Counted from the first letter of the stretch, positions 47,978 to 56,796 are shown. The stretch is DNA of 64,000 nucleotides from Celeribacter ethanolicus (GCF_001550095.1 NZ_LRUC01000052.1:62001-126000); one strand, 5' to 3'. Notes: generated by a model not told the origin, from the sequence alone. Translations and numbers: made by a program.

Positions 47978-48685
47978 ATGCGTCTCCGTCTCCTCCTCGT
48001 TCTGATCCTCGCCGCCCTCGGCATCGCCGGGTTCTCAAGCCTCGGCATCTGGCAGGTCAACCGCCTTCACTGGAAGCTCGACCTGATCGAGCGGGTCGAG
48101 GCCCGTATCCATGCCGCCCCCGTCCCTGCCCCCGGCCCGAACCTTTGGCCTACGATCACCCGCGAGACAGACGAATACACCCGCGTGACCATCACCGGCA
48201 CCTTTCTCAACGAGGACGAGGTGCTGATCTATACACCTTCGGATTTCGGCCCCGGGATGTGGGTGCTGACGCCGCTGCAATTGGCGGATGGCGCCATCGT
48301 CATGGTCAACCGGGGTGTGGTGCCACAGGACCGCGCCCTGTCCGGCGAGTTCAGCCATGTCGACGGCGAAACCACCGTCACCGGGCTTTTGCGGATCACT
48401 GAGGACAAGGGCTGGCTGTTCTCGCAGGACAACGATCCTGAAAACAACCGCTGGTATCGCCGCGACATCGCCTCGATCGCCGCTGCGAAAGGCTTCACGC
48501 AAACCGCCCCCTATTTCGTCGATCAGGAGCTGAACGATCCCACCGGCTGGCCCCGCGGCGGACAGACCGTGGTGAGCTTCCGCAACGCCCATCTGAGCTA
48601 TGCGCTGACGTGGTTCTCGCTGGCCGTCGTGGTGGCGCTTGGCACCGCCCTCGTCCTGCGCCACGAGCTGCGCCGCAAGTCCTGA
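47978..48685 (+). CDS. SURF1-family oxidase assembly protein
   Basis: This 235-residue protein has the SURF1 layout: an N-terminal helix ending in 'LGIWQVNRLHWK' near residue 24, a periplasmic domain with 'VMVNRGVVPQD' near 110 and 'WYRRDI', and a C-terminal helix near 205-225. SURF1 proteins help insert haem into subunit I of haem-copper oxidases. Its place as the fifth gene of the cyo operon shows that it serves this oxidase. The start has AAAAGGA seven bases upstream. Confidence 0.93.
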   Translation: MRLRLLLVLILAALGIAGFSSLGIWQVNRLHWKLDLIERVEARIHAAPVPAPGPNLWPTITRETDEYTRVTITGTFLNEDEVLIYTPSDFGPGMWVLTPLQLADGAIVMVNRGVVPQDRALSGEFSHVDGETTVTGLLRITEDKGWLFSQDNDPENNRWYRRDIASIAAAKGFTQTAPYFVDQELNDPTGWPRGGQTVVSFRNAHLSYALTWFSLAVVVALGTALVLRHELRRKS

Positions 48686-48903
48686 GCGGTGCTCATACGG
48701 GCACAGGAACGGCGACAGCGCATGAAACGGGGCCGGTGAGTTTTTACCGGCATCGTCGCTCCGGCTGGCGGGCCAGCCTTCAGATCATGGCAAACGAAAA
48801 GAGAAAGGGCGGGTCAGAGCAATCCGAACGCGTCCCGCCCCGGACAGAAGAGCCGCCGCTTCTGCGATGCCATCCGCCCCCGCACCTGCGGATCAGCACC
48901 GCC

Positions 48904-49119
48904 TCAAGGAGCGTTCTTCGGTCTGCGATCCACCGTCTCTTCGAAAGCGGAGTTTGGTTTGGCAGACGCGCTTTCGGCGAGACAAAGAAACGCCCGCGCC
49001 ACCCCTTCGAACCCATCCGCTGCGGCCACCGACGCTGCCGTCAGCAACTCATACTGGAAGGCCCTCAGACCTCTCGTATGGGCATTCTCATCGAATTTTG
49101 ACGGTTGCACCTGTTTCAT
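48904..49119 (-). CDS. Possible small hypothetical protein
   Basis: This 71-residue frame begins 'MKQVQPSKFDENAHTRGLRA' and continues with an alanine-rich amphipathic stretch ('FQYELLTAASVAAADGFEG', 'ARAFLCLAESASAK'). Its amino-acid balance looks protein-like, unlike the Arg/Pro-rich frames on the other strand. There is no strong ribosome-binding site and no neighbour on the same transcript except the downstream end of the cyo operon on the opposite strand. It could be real, but support is limited. Confidence 0.35.
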   Translation of the reverse strand: MKQVQPSKFDENAHTRGLRAFQYELLTAASVAAADGFEGVARAFLCLAESASAKPNSAFEETVDRRPKNAP

Positions 49120-49313
49120 GAGGCTCGTCCATCCACGGTTGGGTCACGCGTGAGGTCCCGAAGCACATGTCGGAATGCGTCTTCAAACTCCGGAACCGGG
49201 TTTCGGGTCTGCGGAAGAGTCATCGTCGCGACGGACCACAGTCCCCCGACACGCTCTCCCCCAGAAGGCACTGGACCGGACATGCAAGAGAATGCCGTCC
49301 AGAACAGAGGTTC

Positions 49314-49339
49314 GGAAAATGAGCCGAAGCTCATTTTAC
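49314..49339 (-). terminator. Terminator of the first LLG-repeat gene
   Basis: AAAATGAGC (49316-49324) pairs perfectly with GCTCATTTT (49329-49337) around CGAA. Read on the minus strand it follows the repeat gene by about 30 bases and ends in a T-run. Confidence 0.85.
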
Positions 49340-49367
49340 TGTTTGCGAAGGTCGTCCGGCAACGTGG

Positions 49368-50945
49368 TTACGCCTCACCGGAATTGTCGAGAAGCCCGCC
49401 AAGAAGATCGTCGCCCCCCGTCAGGCCTCCCAGCAACCCATCGGTCGCTCCCCCGAGAAGCCCGCCGACCAGACCCTCGTCGCCCAACACGGTATCGAGC
49501 AGACCACCCACGAGGCCGTCTTCGCCGGTGAGACCGCCCAGAAGGCCGTCCGTCGCCCCTCCGAGCACACCGCCCAGCAAGCCGTCATCACCGGTCAGGC
49601 CGCCAAGCAGATCGGTCCCGCCAAGCAGACCGCCCACCAGCCCTTCGTCGCCAAGCACGGTATCGAGAAGGCCACCCACGAGGCCGTCTTCGCCGGTGAG
49701 ACCGCCCAGAAGGCCGTCCGTCGCCCCTCCGAGCACACCGCCCAGCAAGCCGTCATCACCGGTCAGGCCGCCAAGCAGGTCGGTCCCGCCAAGCAGACCG
49801 CCCAGCAAACCATCGTCACCAGTCAGGCCGCCGAGCAGACCCTCATCCCCCAGGACCCCGCCCAGAAGCCCACCTTCGCTGCCGCCGGTTTCATCGGTTG
49901 CGCCGAGCAGGCCGGTGCCGATCAAATCGCCCACAAGCCCATCCGCCCCGGTGATATCCCCGAGCAAACCATTATTGCCGACCAGATCGCCCAGAAGCCC
50001 TTCGGAGCCCGTGACATCGCCAAGCAAGCCGCTGTTGCCCGTCAGCCCACCGAGCAAACCGGTATCGGACACCAGACCGTCCAGAAGTCCCGTGTCTTCG
50101 CTCACGATGCCATCGCCGAGAATCGGTTGTCCCAAAAGCGCGGTCCCGAGGTCGCCGAGCAGCCCGTCGGCGCCGACGAGATCGCCAAGCAGTCCTTCGG
50201 ACCCCGTGATATCGCCCAGCAAACCGTTATTGCCCGTCAAATCCCCCAGGAGACCTTCATCCCCGATCAGCGGATCCAGGAAGCCCTGCTGCGCCCCATC
50301 CGTCGGATCGGTGCTGTCCGTCGGGTCGGTGCTGTCCGTCGGATCGGTGCTGTCCGTCGGGTCGGTGCTGTCCGTCGGGTCGGTGCTGTCCGTCGGGTCG
50401 GTGCTGTCCGTCGGGTCGGTGCTGTCCGTCGGGTCGGTGCTGTCCGTCGGGTCGGTGCTGTCCGTCGGGTCGGTGCTGTCCGTCGGGTCGGTGCTGTCCG
50501 TCGGGTCGGTGCTGTCCGTCGGGTCGGTGCTGTCCGTCGGGTCGGTGCTGTCCGTCGGGTCGGTGCTGTCCGTCGGGTCGGTGCTGTCCGTCGGGTCGGT
50601 GCTGTCCGTCGGGTTATCCCCACCGCCACCGCCACCGGAAGCCAGCAGACCAAGGCCAAGTGCGCCAAATGCCGCCGCGGCCAGCGCCTGATCGGACATG
50701 CCCGTCCCCAACCCGGCCGCAGCGATCGCGCCTTCGGCCCCCATCACCGTCCCGTCTGCGAAAACCAGACTGTGCAGGGAGTCATTCTCTGCCGGAGTAT
50801 AGAAATCATTGACCAGAATCTGCCCCCCGCTCTTCAGATCAATGATCAGATCATCCCCTTTGCGGGTGTAGCGAAGCACATCTTCGCGCAGCACATCAAG
50901 GTGAATACCGATTTCCTGTCCCGCTTGAATGGAGCTGGTGGCCAT
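49368..50945 (-). CDS. LLG-repeat protein with BapA-prefix-like N-terminus (paralogue 1)
   Basis: This 525-residue protein has three parts. Residues 1-75 form a BapA-prefix-like domain with 'GDDLIIDLKSGGQILVNDFY', as found at the N-terminus of large secreted adhesins. A hydrophobic Ala/Gly stretch and polyglycine follow (to ~110). Then come about 18 near-identical hexapeptides (TDPTDS), and from about 225 to the end imperfect 10-11-residue LLGGL-x-G-x-DG repeats. No RTX (calcium) repeats, enzyme domain or cleavable signal peptide are seen. A 56-residue block is duplicated almost exactly. The ribosome-binding site is GAGGAGA. A homologue lies directly upstream, and a type I secretion operon lies 8.6 kb away, so it is probably a secreted or surface protein. 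Confidence 0.85.
   Translation of the reverse strand: MATSSIQAGQEIGIHLDVLREDVLRYTRKGDDLIIDLKSGGQILVNDFYTPAENDSLHSLVFADGTVMGAEGAIAAAGLGTGMSDQALAAAAFGALGLGLLASGGGGGGDNPTDSTDPTDSTDPTDSTDPTDSTDPTDSTDPTDSTDPTDSTDPTDSTDPTDSTDPTDSTDPTDSTDPTDSTDPTDSTDPTDSTDPTDSTDPTDSTDPTDSTDPTDGAQQGFLDPLIGDEGLLGDLTGNNGLLGDITGSEGLLGDLVGADGLLGDLGTALLGQPILGDGIVSEDTGLLDGLVSDTGLLGGLTGNSGLLGDVTGSEGLLGDLVGNNGLLGDITGADGLVGDLIGTGLLGATDETGGSEGGLLGGVLGDEGLLGGLTGDDGLLGGLLGGTDLLGGLTGDDGLLGGVLGGATDGLLGGLTGEDGLVGGLLDTVLGDEGLVGGLLGGTDLLGGLTGDDGLLGGVLGGATDGLLGGLTGEDGLVGGLLDTVLGDEGLVGGLLGGATDGLLGGLTGGDDLLGGLLDNSGEA
49509..49844. repeat. 168-bp near-perfect tandem duplication in the LLG-repeat gene
   Basis: The block beginning CACGAGGCCGTCTTCGCCGG at 49509 recurs at 49677, a 168-bp period equal to 56 codons. 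The two copies are almost identical, indicating recent duplication or gene conversion. The end of the second copy is approximate, as the sequence grades into less similar repeat units. Confidence 0.75.
50293..50616. repeat. 18-bp tandem repeat array encoding TDPTDS
   Basis: GTGCTGTCCGTCGGGTCG (plus strand) recurs with an exact 18-bp period from 50311 to 50599, seventeen full copies, with one flanking partial copy. Only rare GGG/GGA variation is seen. On the minus strand it encodes Thr-Asp-Pro-Thr-Asp-Ser. Copy-number changes keep the reading frame, so linker length can vary without loss of the gene. Confidence 0.95.
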
Positions 50946-51106
50946 GTGTCTGTCTCCTCATTCTTGCCGGGCTCCCATCGCCCAAACAAAAGCATTAGTT
51001 ACATCTAAAGTATATATCTTTCCTCCAAAAGGCCTAGTCAAACGAATAATTGCGCTTTTTGACAGAGAACGCATTGTTTCCATTTTCGTCCGGCGGTTTC
51101 CGCCAT

Positions 51107-51138
51107 AAAAAAAGGCCCCGTCACCGACGGAGCCTTTG
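51107..51138 (-). terminator. Terminator of the second LLG-repeat gene
   Basis: AAAGGCCCCGTC (51111-51122) pairs with GACGGAGCCTTT (51126-51137) with one mismatch; on the minus strand it is followed by a T7 run. It lies just after the stop of the 51160-53022 gene and separates the two paralogues into different transcripts. Confidence 0.88.
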
Positions 51139-51159
51139 AGTTTACCGCGTGGTCGCGGA

Positions 51160-53022
51160 TCAGATCAGCCCATCGTCTGTGAGATCGAGGCCGGACAAAA
51201 GGCCATCATCCCCGAGCAGACCGCCAAGCAAGCCATCCTCGCCACCGAGCAGACCGCCGACAAGACCATCGTCCCCAAGCAAGCCATCGGTCAGACCGCC
51301 CAGAAGACCATCGCCTTCGGTGCCATCGCCGAGAAGGCCGACGCCAAGAAGATCACCCACAAGCCCGTCCGCCCCGGTAACATCGCCAAGCAGACCCTCG
51401 TCACCGACCACATCGCCCAGCAATCCTTCGGAGCCCGTCACATCGCCCAGCAGGCCGGAATTCCCGGTCACGTCCCCGAGAAGACCGCCATCGGCAATCA
51501 CCGGGTCCAACAGGCCATCTTCGGCACCTGCGGTCTCGAGCACACCGTCCACGATGCCGGAAACACCGCCCAGAAGCCCGTCCTCGCCGCCAAGCAGACC
51601 TCCGAGAAGGCCATCGTCACCGGTCAGGCCACCGAGCAGACCATCTTCGCCACCAAGGAGCCCGCCAAGAAGGCCATCATCCCCGGTCAATCCGCCAAGC
51701 AAGCCATCCTCGCCGCCCAGAAGGCCACCGAGCAGGCCGTCATCGCCACCAAGGAGCCCACCGAGAAGGCCATCGTCACCGGTCAATCCGCCAAGCAAGC
51801 CATCTTCGCCGCCCAGAAGGCCACCCAGCAGGCCGTCATCGCCACCAAGAAGACCTCCCACAAGGCCATCTTCGCCGGTCAGCCCGCCAAGCAGACCATC
51901 TTCGCCCCCGAGAAGACCGCCGAGCAGACCGTCATCACCGGTCACGCCGCCCAGAAGCCCGTCTTCACCAAGAAGACCACCGACGAGGCCGTCCTCACCG
52001 ATCACGCCGTCAAGCAGACCGCCGACAAGGCCCTCGTCGCCCAACAGGCCTCCCACCAGGGAGTTGTCGCCGAGCAGACCGTCCAAAAGACCGCCGGGGC
52101 CGGTAATCCCGGACAGCAGCCCGCCCACGAGGCCGCTCGGAGCCAAGAGACCGCCAACGAGACCATTTTCGTCAAGCAGGCCACCGACAAGACCGTCTTC
52201 TGCAAGCAGACCACCGACAAGACCGTCTTCGGTCAGCAGGCCACCGACAAGACCGGTGTCGCCCAACAGCGCGGAGGTGAGGCCGGTGGAGCCGAGCAGA
52301 CCTCCCAGCAGGCCGCTGCTGTCCGTCAGGACCGAGGTCACGCTGGACAGCGGGTCGTCGCTGACCGAGGAGCCGTCGCCCAGAAGGCCACTGCCCGTCA
52401 AAGCACCGAGCAGGCCACCGGCGCCGGTGATGGCGCTCAGAAGACCGTCGTTGCCGATCAGATCGCCCAAAAGCCCTTCGGAGCCGGTGATCGCCCCGAG
52501 GGTGCCCTCGTTGCCGGTCAAGCCACCAAGAAGGCCCTCGTCTCCGACCAGGGAATCGAGCACGCCAGCTTCCGCCGTATCCGTCGGATCCGGTTCGTCC
52601 GTCGGGCCCGGCTCATCCGTCGGGCCGGGTTCATCCGTCGGCCCCGGCTCATCGGTCGGATTGTCGTCATCGTCATCATCGTTTCCGCCTCCGAGACTCG
52701 CGCCCCCCGCCAAAAGTGCGGCGCCGAACGCGGCCGCAACGGCACCGACATCATCCGGAATGATCCCCGCACCGAGGCCAACAGCCTCTTCTTCACCGTC
52801 GAAAATTCCTTCGATCCCGCTGAAGGACCCGTCCGCCAGCATCAGCCGGTGGGCGCTGCCATCGGCCGCAGGCATATAAAAGTCGCTGACCGTAATCCGG
52901 TCTCCGCCTTTCAGTTCGACGACGAGATCGTCCCCGGATTTGATGTAGCGGCTGATGTCGCCCTTCTCAGCGCCGATCATCACATCGACAGCAGCGTTTG
53001 CCTTAACAACGGTTTTGGCCAT
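51160..53022 (-). CDS. LLG-repeat protein with BapA-prefix-like N-terminus (paralogue 2)
   Basis: This 620-residue protein has the same plan as its neighbour. The N-terminal domain has 'SGDDLVVELKGGDRITVSDFY' landmarks near residue 28-48 (GDDL, DFY). A hydrophobic Ala/Gly segment follows, then an Asp run and four TDEPGP-type hexapeptides near 115-140, then about 460 residues of DGLLGGL repeats of 10-11 residues. The composition is Gly, Leu and Asp with almost no aromatic or Cys residues. No RTX motif is present. The C-terminus 'LDLTDDGLI' is acidic-hydrophobic, as is common in type I secretion signals. The ribosome-binding site AGAGGA is clear. It is probably exported by the T1SS encoded at 59539-64000; this is inference. 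Confidence 0.85.
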   Translation of the reverse strand: MAKTVVKANAAVDVMIGAEKGDISRYIKSGDDLVVELKGGDRITVSDFYMPAADGSAHRLMLADGSFSGIEGIFDGEEEAVGLGAGIIPDDVGAVAAAFGAALLAGGASLGGGNDDDDDDNPTDEPGPTDEPGPTDEPGPTDEPDPTDTAEAGVLDSLVGDEGLLGGLTGNEGTLGAITGSEGLLGDLIGNDGLLSAITGAGGLLGALTGSGLLGDGSSVSDDPLSSVTSVLTDSSGLLGGLLGSTGLTSALLGDTGLVGGLLTEDGLVGGLLAEDGLVGGLLDENGLVGGLLAPSGLVGGLLSGITGPGGLLDGLLGDNSLVGGLLGDEGLVGGLLDGVIGEDGLVGGLLGEDGLLGGVTGDDGLLGGLLGGEDGLLGGLTGEDGLVGGLLGGDDGLLGGLLGGEDGLLGGLTGDDGLLGGLLGGDDGLLGGLLGGEDGLLGGLTGDDGLLGGLLGGEDGLLGGLTGDDGLLGGLLGGEDGLLGGVSGIVDGVLETAGAEDGLLDPVIADGGLLGDVTGNSGLLGDVTGSEGLLGDVVGDEGLLGDVTGADGLVGDLLGVGLLGDGTEGDGLLGGLTDGLLGDDGLVGGLLGGEDGLLGGLLGDDGLLSGLDLTDDGLI

Positions 53023-53356
53023 TTTAACGTCCTCTGGTGGTTCGGGCCGGAAACGGCCGAAAGATCACGGGGGAGCATTACACCCCTTTGGCTATGGTCA
53101 TACACTATACTTTAGTTCGATCAATATACGTAAGGATATATTATACAGAAAGTCTTAGAAAAATGTTGTAGCAAAACCACGGCACAAGCTTGTTTCGGGC
53201 TAGGCTCTGCGCCAATACTAAAGAAGATATGCGACTGTTCACCCCTGCGAAACGATTGCGGCGAAATGTTTGCCAAAAGCGTTTCTCTCCAATCCCCCGA
53301 ACAAGCTCCCCAACGCAGATCACACGGATCGAGACATCAAGAAGAGGGCGCCCATC
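53023..53356. promoter_or_regulatory. Divergent promoter region of LLG paralogue 2 and the hybrid kinase
   Basis: This AT-rich region contains TATACTTTAG (53106-53115), the exact reverse complement of CTAAAGTATA at 51005-51014 before the other paralogue. A small GGCCG-GAAA-CGGCC hairpin (53045-53058) lies in the leader of paralogue 2. No gene is seen here; a TTG-started extension of the kinase to 53270 is less likely than the GTG at 53357. Confidence 0.5.
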
Positions 53357-55420
53357 GTGACCGATTCCCCCCCGCCGGACAAAGGCCAGACACCCCCGGA
53401 AACACCCGCCGCTGCACTCCGGGACACGAACGAGGCCCAGCTCGCGGCACAAAATGCCACGCGTCCCGTTCTTCAGACCATCGCCCGCATGATCGCAACC
53501 GACCGCCGGCCCGCGGCTTTGCTGTCGGAGACGGCCAAACTGCTTCTCGCCAACGCCGCCGCCAGGCAACTTGGCCTGAGCGAAGATGTCCTGCGGCACA
53601 AACTCGACTGGCCTCTGCTGTGTCAGCAGGCCCTGCGGGCGGGCAGTGTCGCCCTTTCGCTCAAGGTCGACGCCACCTCTCACGCCGGGGAACTCGTGCA
53701 CCTTCCGCTCAACGGGGCGAACGGCTTTCTGTTGCGTCTGGCGGAAACGGAGCAGGAATCCACCTGGCTTGAGAACCGGGCACGCGCCGCGACCCTGCTA
53801 CGGGTTGCACATGACTTGCGCACGCCCATCCAATCTCTTCTCGCAACGGCAGATGCGGTCCTCGATACGACCGGAGACAGCCCGCGGCAGGACATCGGCA
53901 CCACCCGTGCGCAGCTCCATGCCTCGGCGGAACGCGCCCTCGATCACATCAATAATGTGCTTGCGGTCATCCGGGGCGAACAAAGCGCGAGCGGGTTGCA
54001 GCAGGACGAAGATTTTTGCCTCATGGAAGAGATCCGCGCCATTCTTGCGATGATCTTTCCGATCGCCAAAACCAAGCAGACGGAAATCCGGGTGCGATTT
54101 GAACCGGCGGAGGATATCTGGGTCAACGGGCCCGTGCGTTTCGTCCGCGCCCTGTGTCAGAACATCTTCGACAATGCCGTCAAACATGGCGGGCCACGCG
54201 TCGAGATCACGGTCCGCTGCGAGGCCCTTTTTGCCACGCCCGCCCCCGATGCCCAGACGGGCTGGCGCATCGTTCTGGACGTCCAGGATTTGGGTGGCGG
54301 CCTGCCGGATGACCAAAAGCTCCGCTTGCGTCGCGCGCTCGGCCCGAAAAGCATTGATCTGAAAGGCCAAGAGGAAACCGGCGAACCGCCCAGCACGCCC
54401 CCGGAACGCACCTCTGCTGGCCTGAATGTTCTCGCCCATGCCCTGCATCAACTGGGAGGGCGCATCACCGTGCGGGACCGCTACCGGAACGCAACGGAAG
54501 ATTCCGCCGAACATGCGGAGATCATCGGCACGACGATCACGGCGAGCTTCGATCTCAACTGGGCCGAACCGCGGCTCAAAACCGAACCCGAGAAGGCCGG
54601 CGCGACCACGACACTTCTGCGGGGCATCTCCGTCCTGCTGGTCGAGGACAGCCCCTCAAGCCGTGACTGGCTCACGCATATTTTGCGCAAGGGCGGCGCG
54701 ACCGTCTACGCTGCGGGCAATGGCATGGAGGCGCTGGCCCTGCTGGCCCAGGAGGAGCGTCAGAAAGACATTGATCTCATTCTCACCGACATGACCCTGC
54801 CGTTCATGAGCGGCGTCGAACTGGCCCGGCGCATCCGGGAAAAACTCCGGAGCGGTCGCCTAAAGTGGTCCGGCTCGATTGTGGGGCTGACGGCCCATAT
54901 CGACGCGCGCATCCGAAAAGCCTGTCAGGAGGCCGGAATTGTCCGTGTTCTCGACAAGCCCATTCGTCCACAGCTACTTCTGAAAGCCCTCAAGGACGTC
55001 ACCGAAAGCACGAAATCTCAGACCGGAACATGCGCCCCTGCCGTCCCGACACAGGAGAGCAGCCCGCCCTCCACATGTGGCATTCTGGCTCTGGATACAG
55101 TTCACGACCTGACGGATCAACTCGGGGTTGAAGGCACCAAATCCTTTATGCTCAGGGCGCATGAGGAAGCCCGCGCAATTCTCGAAAGCATTCGGGAAGA
55201 CGGCATCACAGCGGACACCGGTCGGCGCCTTCATGCGGCAACGGGGGCCTGTGGTCTGACCGGACTGGCCGCCATAGAAAAAAACTTGCGGGCCCTGGAA
55301 CTTGCCGTCGACGAAAGGCGTTCTAATCTTAACGCACTGGCTGCTTCCTTTGAAAACGCTTTGGACTCGACTTTTCAGGCGATTGAGGAAATAAGCTCAC
55401 GACCACAAGCACAGGGGTGA
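53357..55420 (+). CDS. Hybrid sensor histidine kinase with receiver and Hpt-like domain
   Basis: This 687-residue cytoplasmic kinase has, in order, an N-terminal PAS-like sensing region (to about 150), a HisKA domain with phospho-acceptor His in 'VAHDLRTPIQSLL', an ATPase domain with N-box 'NIFDNAVKHGG' and 'DLGGGLP', a receiver with Asp in 'ILTDMTLPFMSG', and a C-terminal Hpt-like helical domain with 'RRLHAATGACGL'. No membrane helix is present, so it senses an internal signal or a partner. The GTG at 53357 is preferred for its GAGGG ribosome-binding site. The LuxR-type regulator directly downstream is the probable output. The context implies control of the surface-protein genes. Confidence 0.9.
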   Translation: MTDSPPPDKGQTPPETPAAALRDTNEAQLAAQNATRPVLQTIARMIATDRRPAALLSETAKLLLANAAARQLGLSEDVLRHKLDWPLLCQQALRAGSVALSLKVDATSHAGELVHLPLNGANGFLLRLAETEQESTWLENRARAATLLRVAHDLRTPIQSLLATADAVLDTTGDSPRQDIGTTRAQLHASAERALDHINNVLAVIRGEQSASGLQQDEDFCLMEEIRAILAMIFPIAKTKQTEIRVRFEPAEDIWVNGPVRFVRALCQNIFDNAVKHGGPRVEITVRCEALFATPAPDAQTGWRIVLDVQDLGGGLPDDQKLRLRRALGPKSIDLKGQEETGEPPSTPPERTSAGLNVLAHALHQLGGRITVRDRYRNATEDSAEHAEIIGTTITASFDLNWAEPRLKTEPEKAGATTTLLRGISVLLVEDSPSSRDWLTHILRKGGATVYAAGNGMEALALLAQEERQKDIDLILTDMTLPFMSGVELARRIREKLRSGRLKWSGSIVGLTAHIDARIRKACQEAGIVRVLDKPIRPQLLLKALKDVTESTKSQTGTCAPAVPTQESSPPSTCGILALDTVHDLTDQLGVEGTKSFMLRAHEEARAILESIREDGITADTGRRLHAATGACGLTGLAAIEKNLRALELAVDERRSNLNALAASFENALDSTFQAIEEISSRPQAQG

Positions 55421-55539
55421 ATACATTTTTGAACATTGACACAAAGCACGGCGCACTCTCTCTGCCGGGAGATCTTGCGCACGCCCCTGGTGAAAAAAAT
55501 AATATCAGCAACAGCGCCCCAACCCCATCGCAGAGAGAT

Positions 55540-56178
55540 ATGACACAATCTGAACCCACCAAACTTCGCATTCTGATTGCCGACGATCACGCAATGGTCC
55601 TTGAGATGTTCAAGCAATACCTCTCAAACCTGCCGGATATGGAAGCTCACACAGCGCCGGATCTCGATGCAGCCGTGGCGGAAATCGACCGCAATGGCGC
55701 TTTCGATCTCGTGCTTGTCGATCTCAACATGCCCGGCATGAACGGAGTGTCCGGCTTGGGGAAAGCTCTGGAACACAACGCGGGCAAACCCGTCGGCCTC
55801 CTGACCAGCAACCCTTCCTCGCATGTCGTTTCGGAAATCCTGTCTCTGGGCGGCGCCGGTGTGATCCTCAAGACGGCCTCTCTGAAAGACCTGGCCAATG
55901 AAATCCGCTTCATGGCCGCCGGTGGACGCTATGTTCCCGTCGAACTGATCGACCAGAAAAGAGTCAAATCGCGCGAAACCGGCAATGCCACCCTGTCCGA
56001 CCGCGAAATGGCAGTGCTCGATCTTCTGTCCGAGGGCAAGCAGAACCGTGACATCGGCGAAACTCTGGGCATCGCGGAAGCCACCGTGAAGATGCACGTC
56101 AAATCCATCTGTTCGAAACTGGGCGCCAACAACCGGACACAGGCGGTGATTGTGGCGCGCGACATGAACCTGATCTGA
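55540..56178 (+). CDS. LuxR/NarL-type response regulator
   Basis: This is a two-domain response regulator, 212 residues. The receiver has the acidic pair in 'ILIADDHAMV', the phosphorylated Asp in 'LVLVDLNMPGMNG', and a lysine in 'GVILKTASL'. The C-terminal helix-turn-helix has 'LSDREMAVLDLLSEGKQNRDIG' landmarks (REMAVL, NRDIG) and 'ATVKMHVKSICSKLGANNR'-type GerE residues. The ATG at 55540 gives a normal receiver N-terminus with GAGAG upstream. A GTG at 55417 that overlaps the kinase stop (GTGA) would add 41 disordered residues and cannot be excluded. It probably receives phosphate from the upstream hybrid kinase. Confidence 0.9.
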   Translation: MTQSEPTKLRILIADDHAMVLEMFKQYLSNLPDMEAHTAPDLDAAVAEIDRNGAFDLVLVDLNMPGMNGVSGLGKALEHNAGKPVGLLTSNPSSHVVSEILSLGGAGVILKTASLKDLANEIRFMAAGGRYVPVELIDQKRVKSRETGNATLSDREMAVLDLLSEGKQNRDIGETLGIAEATVKMHVKSICSKLGANNRTQAVIVARDMNLI

Positions 56179-56205
56179 CACCGCAGCCAGACAAGGATCT
56201 AACAG

Positions 56206-56246
56206 GGATCGTCCGCGGAGGTTGAGCCTCAGCGGACGATTTTGTT
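56206..56246 (+). terminator. Terminator of the kinase-regulator operon
   Basis: ATCGTCCGC (56208-56216) pairs with GCGGACGAT (56232-56240), with an inner GAGG/CCTC stem, and is followed by TTTTGTTT. It lies 30 bases after the response-regulator stop. Confidence 0.88.
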
Positions 56247-56340
56247 TCTGGCACAGGCCGTTGCAAGCCGATGAGGGGGAAACGATCAGGCTTAAAGTTC
56301 ACGGAGGGGCGAACTTTTGCGGGCTGGGGGCCTGACCTGT

Positions 56341-56796
56341 TCAGTGGTGAGATGAATCATCATCGGCTTGCAACGTCTCGAGTATGCCCATCGGGCAACG
56401 GCTGAGGAGGGTGTCGTCACTGGCTCCGAGATCCTGAAGCCGGGCACCATCCACCCACATTTCCGTTGCGATGGCCAAAATACGAATGCCGGGCACCATC
56501 CGGCGAATTTGGTAACATACGTCCGCAGTGTCTTCTGGCGACCCGAAGAAATCTTCATCAATCACCAGCGCCTCAAGACATCCTGCAAATTGGCGCACCA
56601 TAGTCAGGGCTCTGCTCTCTTCTTGCGACCGTAAAAGGCATGCTTTCCACCCGGTGCCGGGATGGCTCAATTCATAGGGCAGATGCGGCCAGTCTGCCAA
56701 AACCAGCATGAGACGTTCTTTCGGCGCCTTCGCAAAAAGCGCGCCTTGGGTGACGGACGGGATGACAATCTGGGGCTGGTACATACCGGATCTCAT
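56341..56796 (-). CDS. Small receiver-like hypothetical protein
   Basis: I do not recognise a named family for this 151-residue protein. The middle has alternating beta-alpha character with 'ALVIDEDFFGSPED' and 'PGIRILAIATEMWVDGAR', which resembles the phospho-acceptor strand and the following strand of a receiver domain, but the normal acidic pocket and conserved Lys are not evident. The sequence may be a degenerate receiver or an unrelated Rossmann-like protein. It lies between the response regulator (convergent) and the glycosyltransferase (divergent), with an AGAG ribosome-binding site. A role in the same signalling circuit is plausible but unproven. Confidence 0.6.
   Translation of the reverse strand: MRSGMYQPQIVIPSVTQGALFAKAPKERLMLVLADWPHLPYELSHPGTGWKACLLRSQEESRALTMVRQFAGCLEALVIDEDFFGSPEDTADVCYQIRRMVPGIRILAIATEMWVDGARLQDLGASDDTLLSRCPMGILETLQADDDSSHH

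Larger units (their letters stand above)
48686..49367. other. Intergenic region with several inverted repeats
   Basis: This roughly 680-bp gap holds GCCGGT/ACCGGC (48732-48751), GGCTGGC-GG-GCCAGCC (48763-48778), GGGCGGG/CCCGCCC around 48807-48840, and the terminator at 49316-49337. A small minus-strand frame at 48904-49119 is listed separately. Nothing else is recognised. Confidence 0.5.

Noticed and set aside
50293-50616. CRISPR array
   Set aside because: The units are 18 bp, directly adjacent with no unique spacers, and lie within a protein-coding frame.
49105-51008. Open plus-strand frames encoding SVGSVL or VRRVGA strings opposite LLG paralogue 1
   Set aside because: They are antisense readings of the 18-bp repeat; they have no start context or folded domain.
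51136-53115. Very long open frames on the plus strand opposite LLG paralogue 2
   Set aside because: They arise because the repeat codons on the minus strand lack stop codons in their complements. Their products are unlike natural proteins (endless AKQTIF- or PPSRPSSP-like strings), and the minus frame has the good ribosome-binding site and a homologous N-terminal domain.
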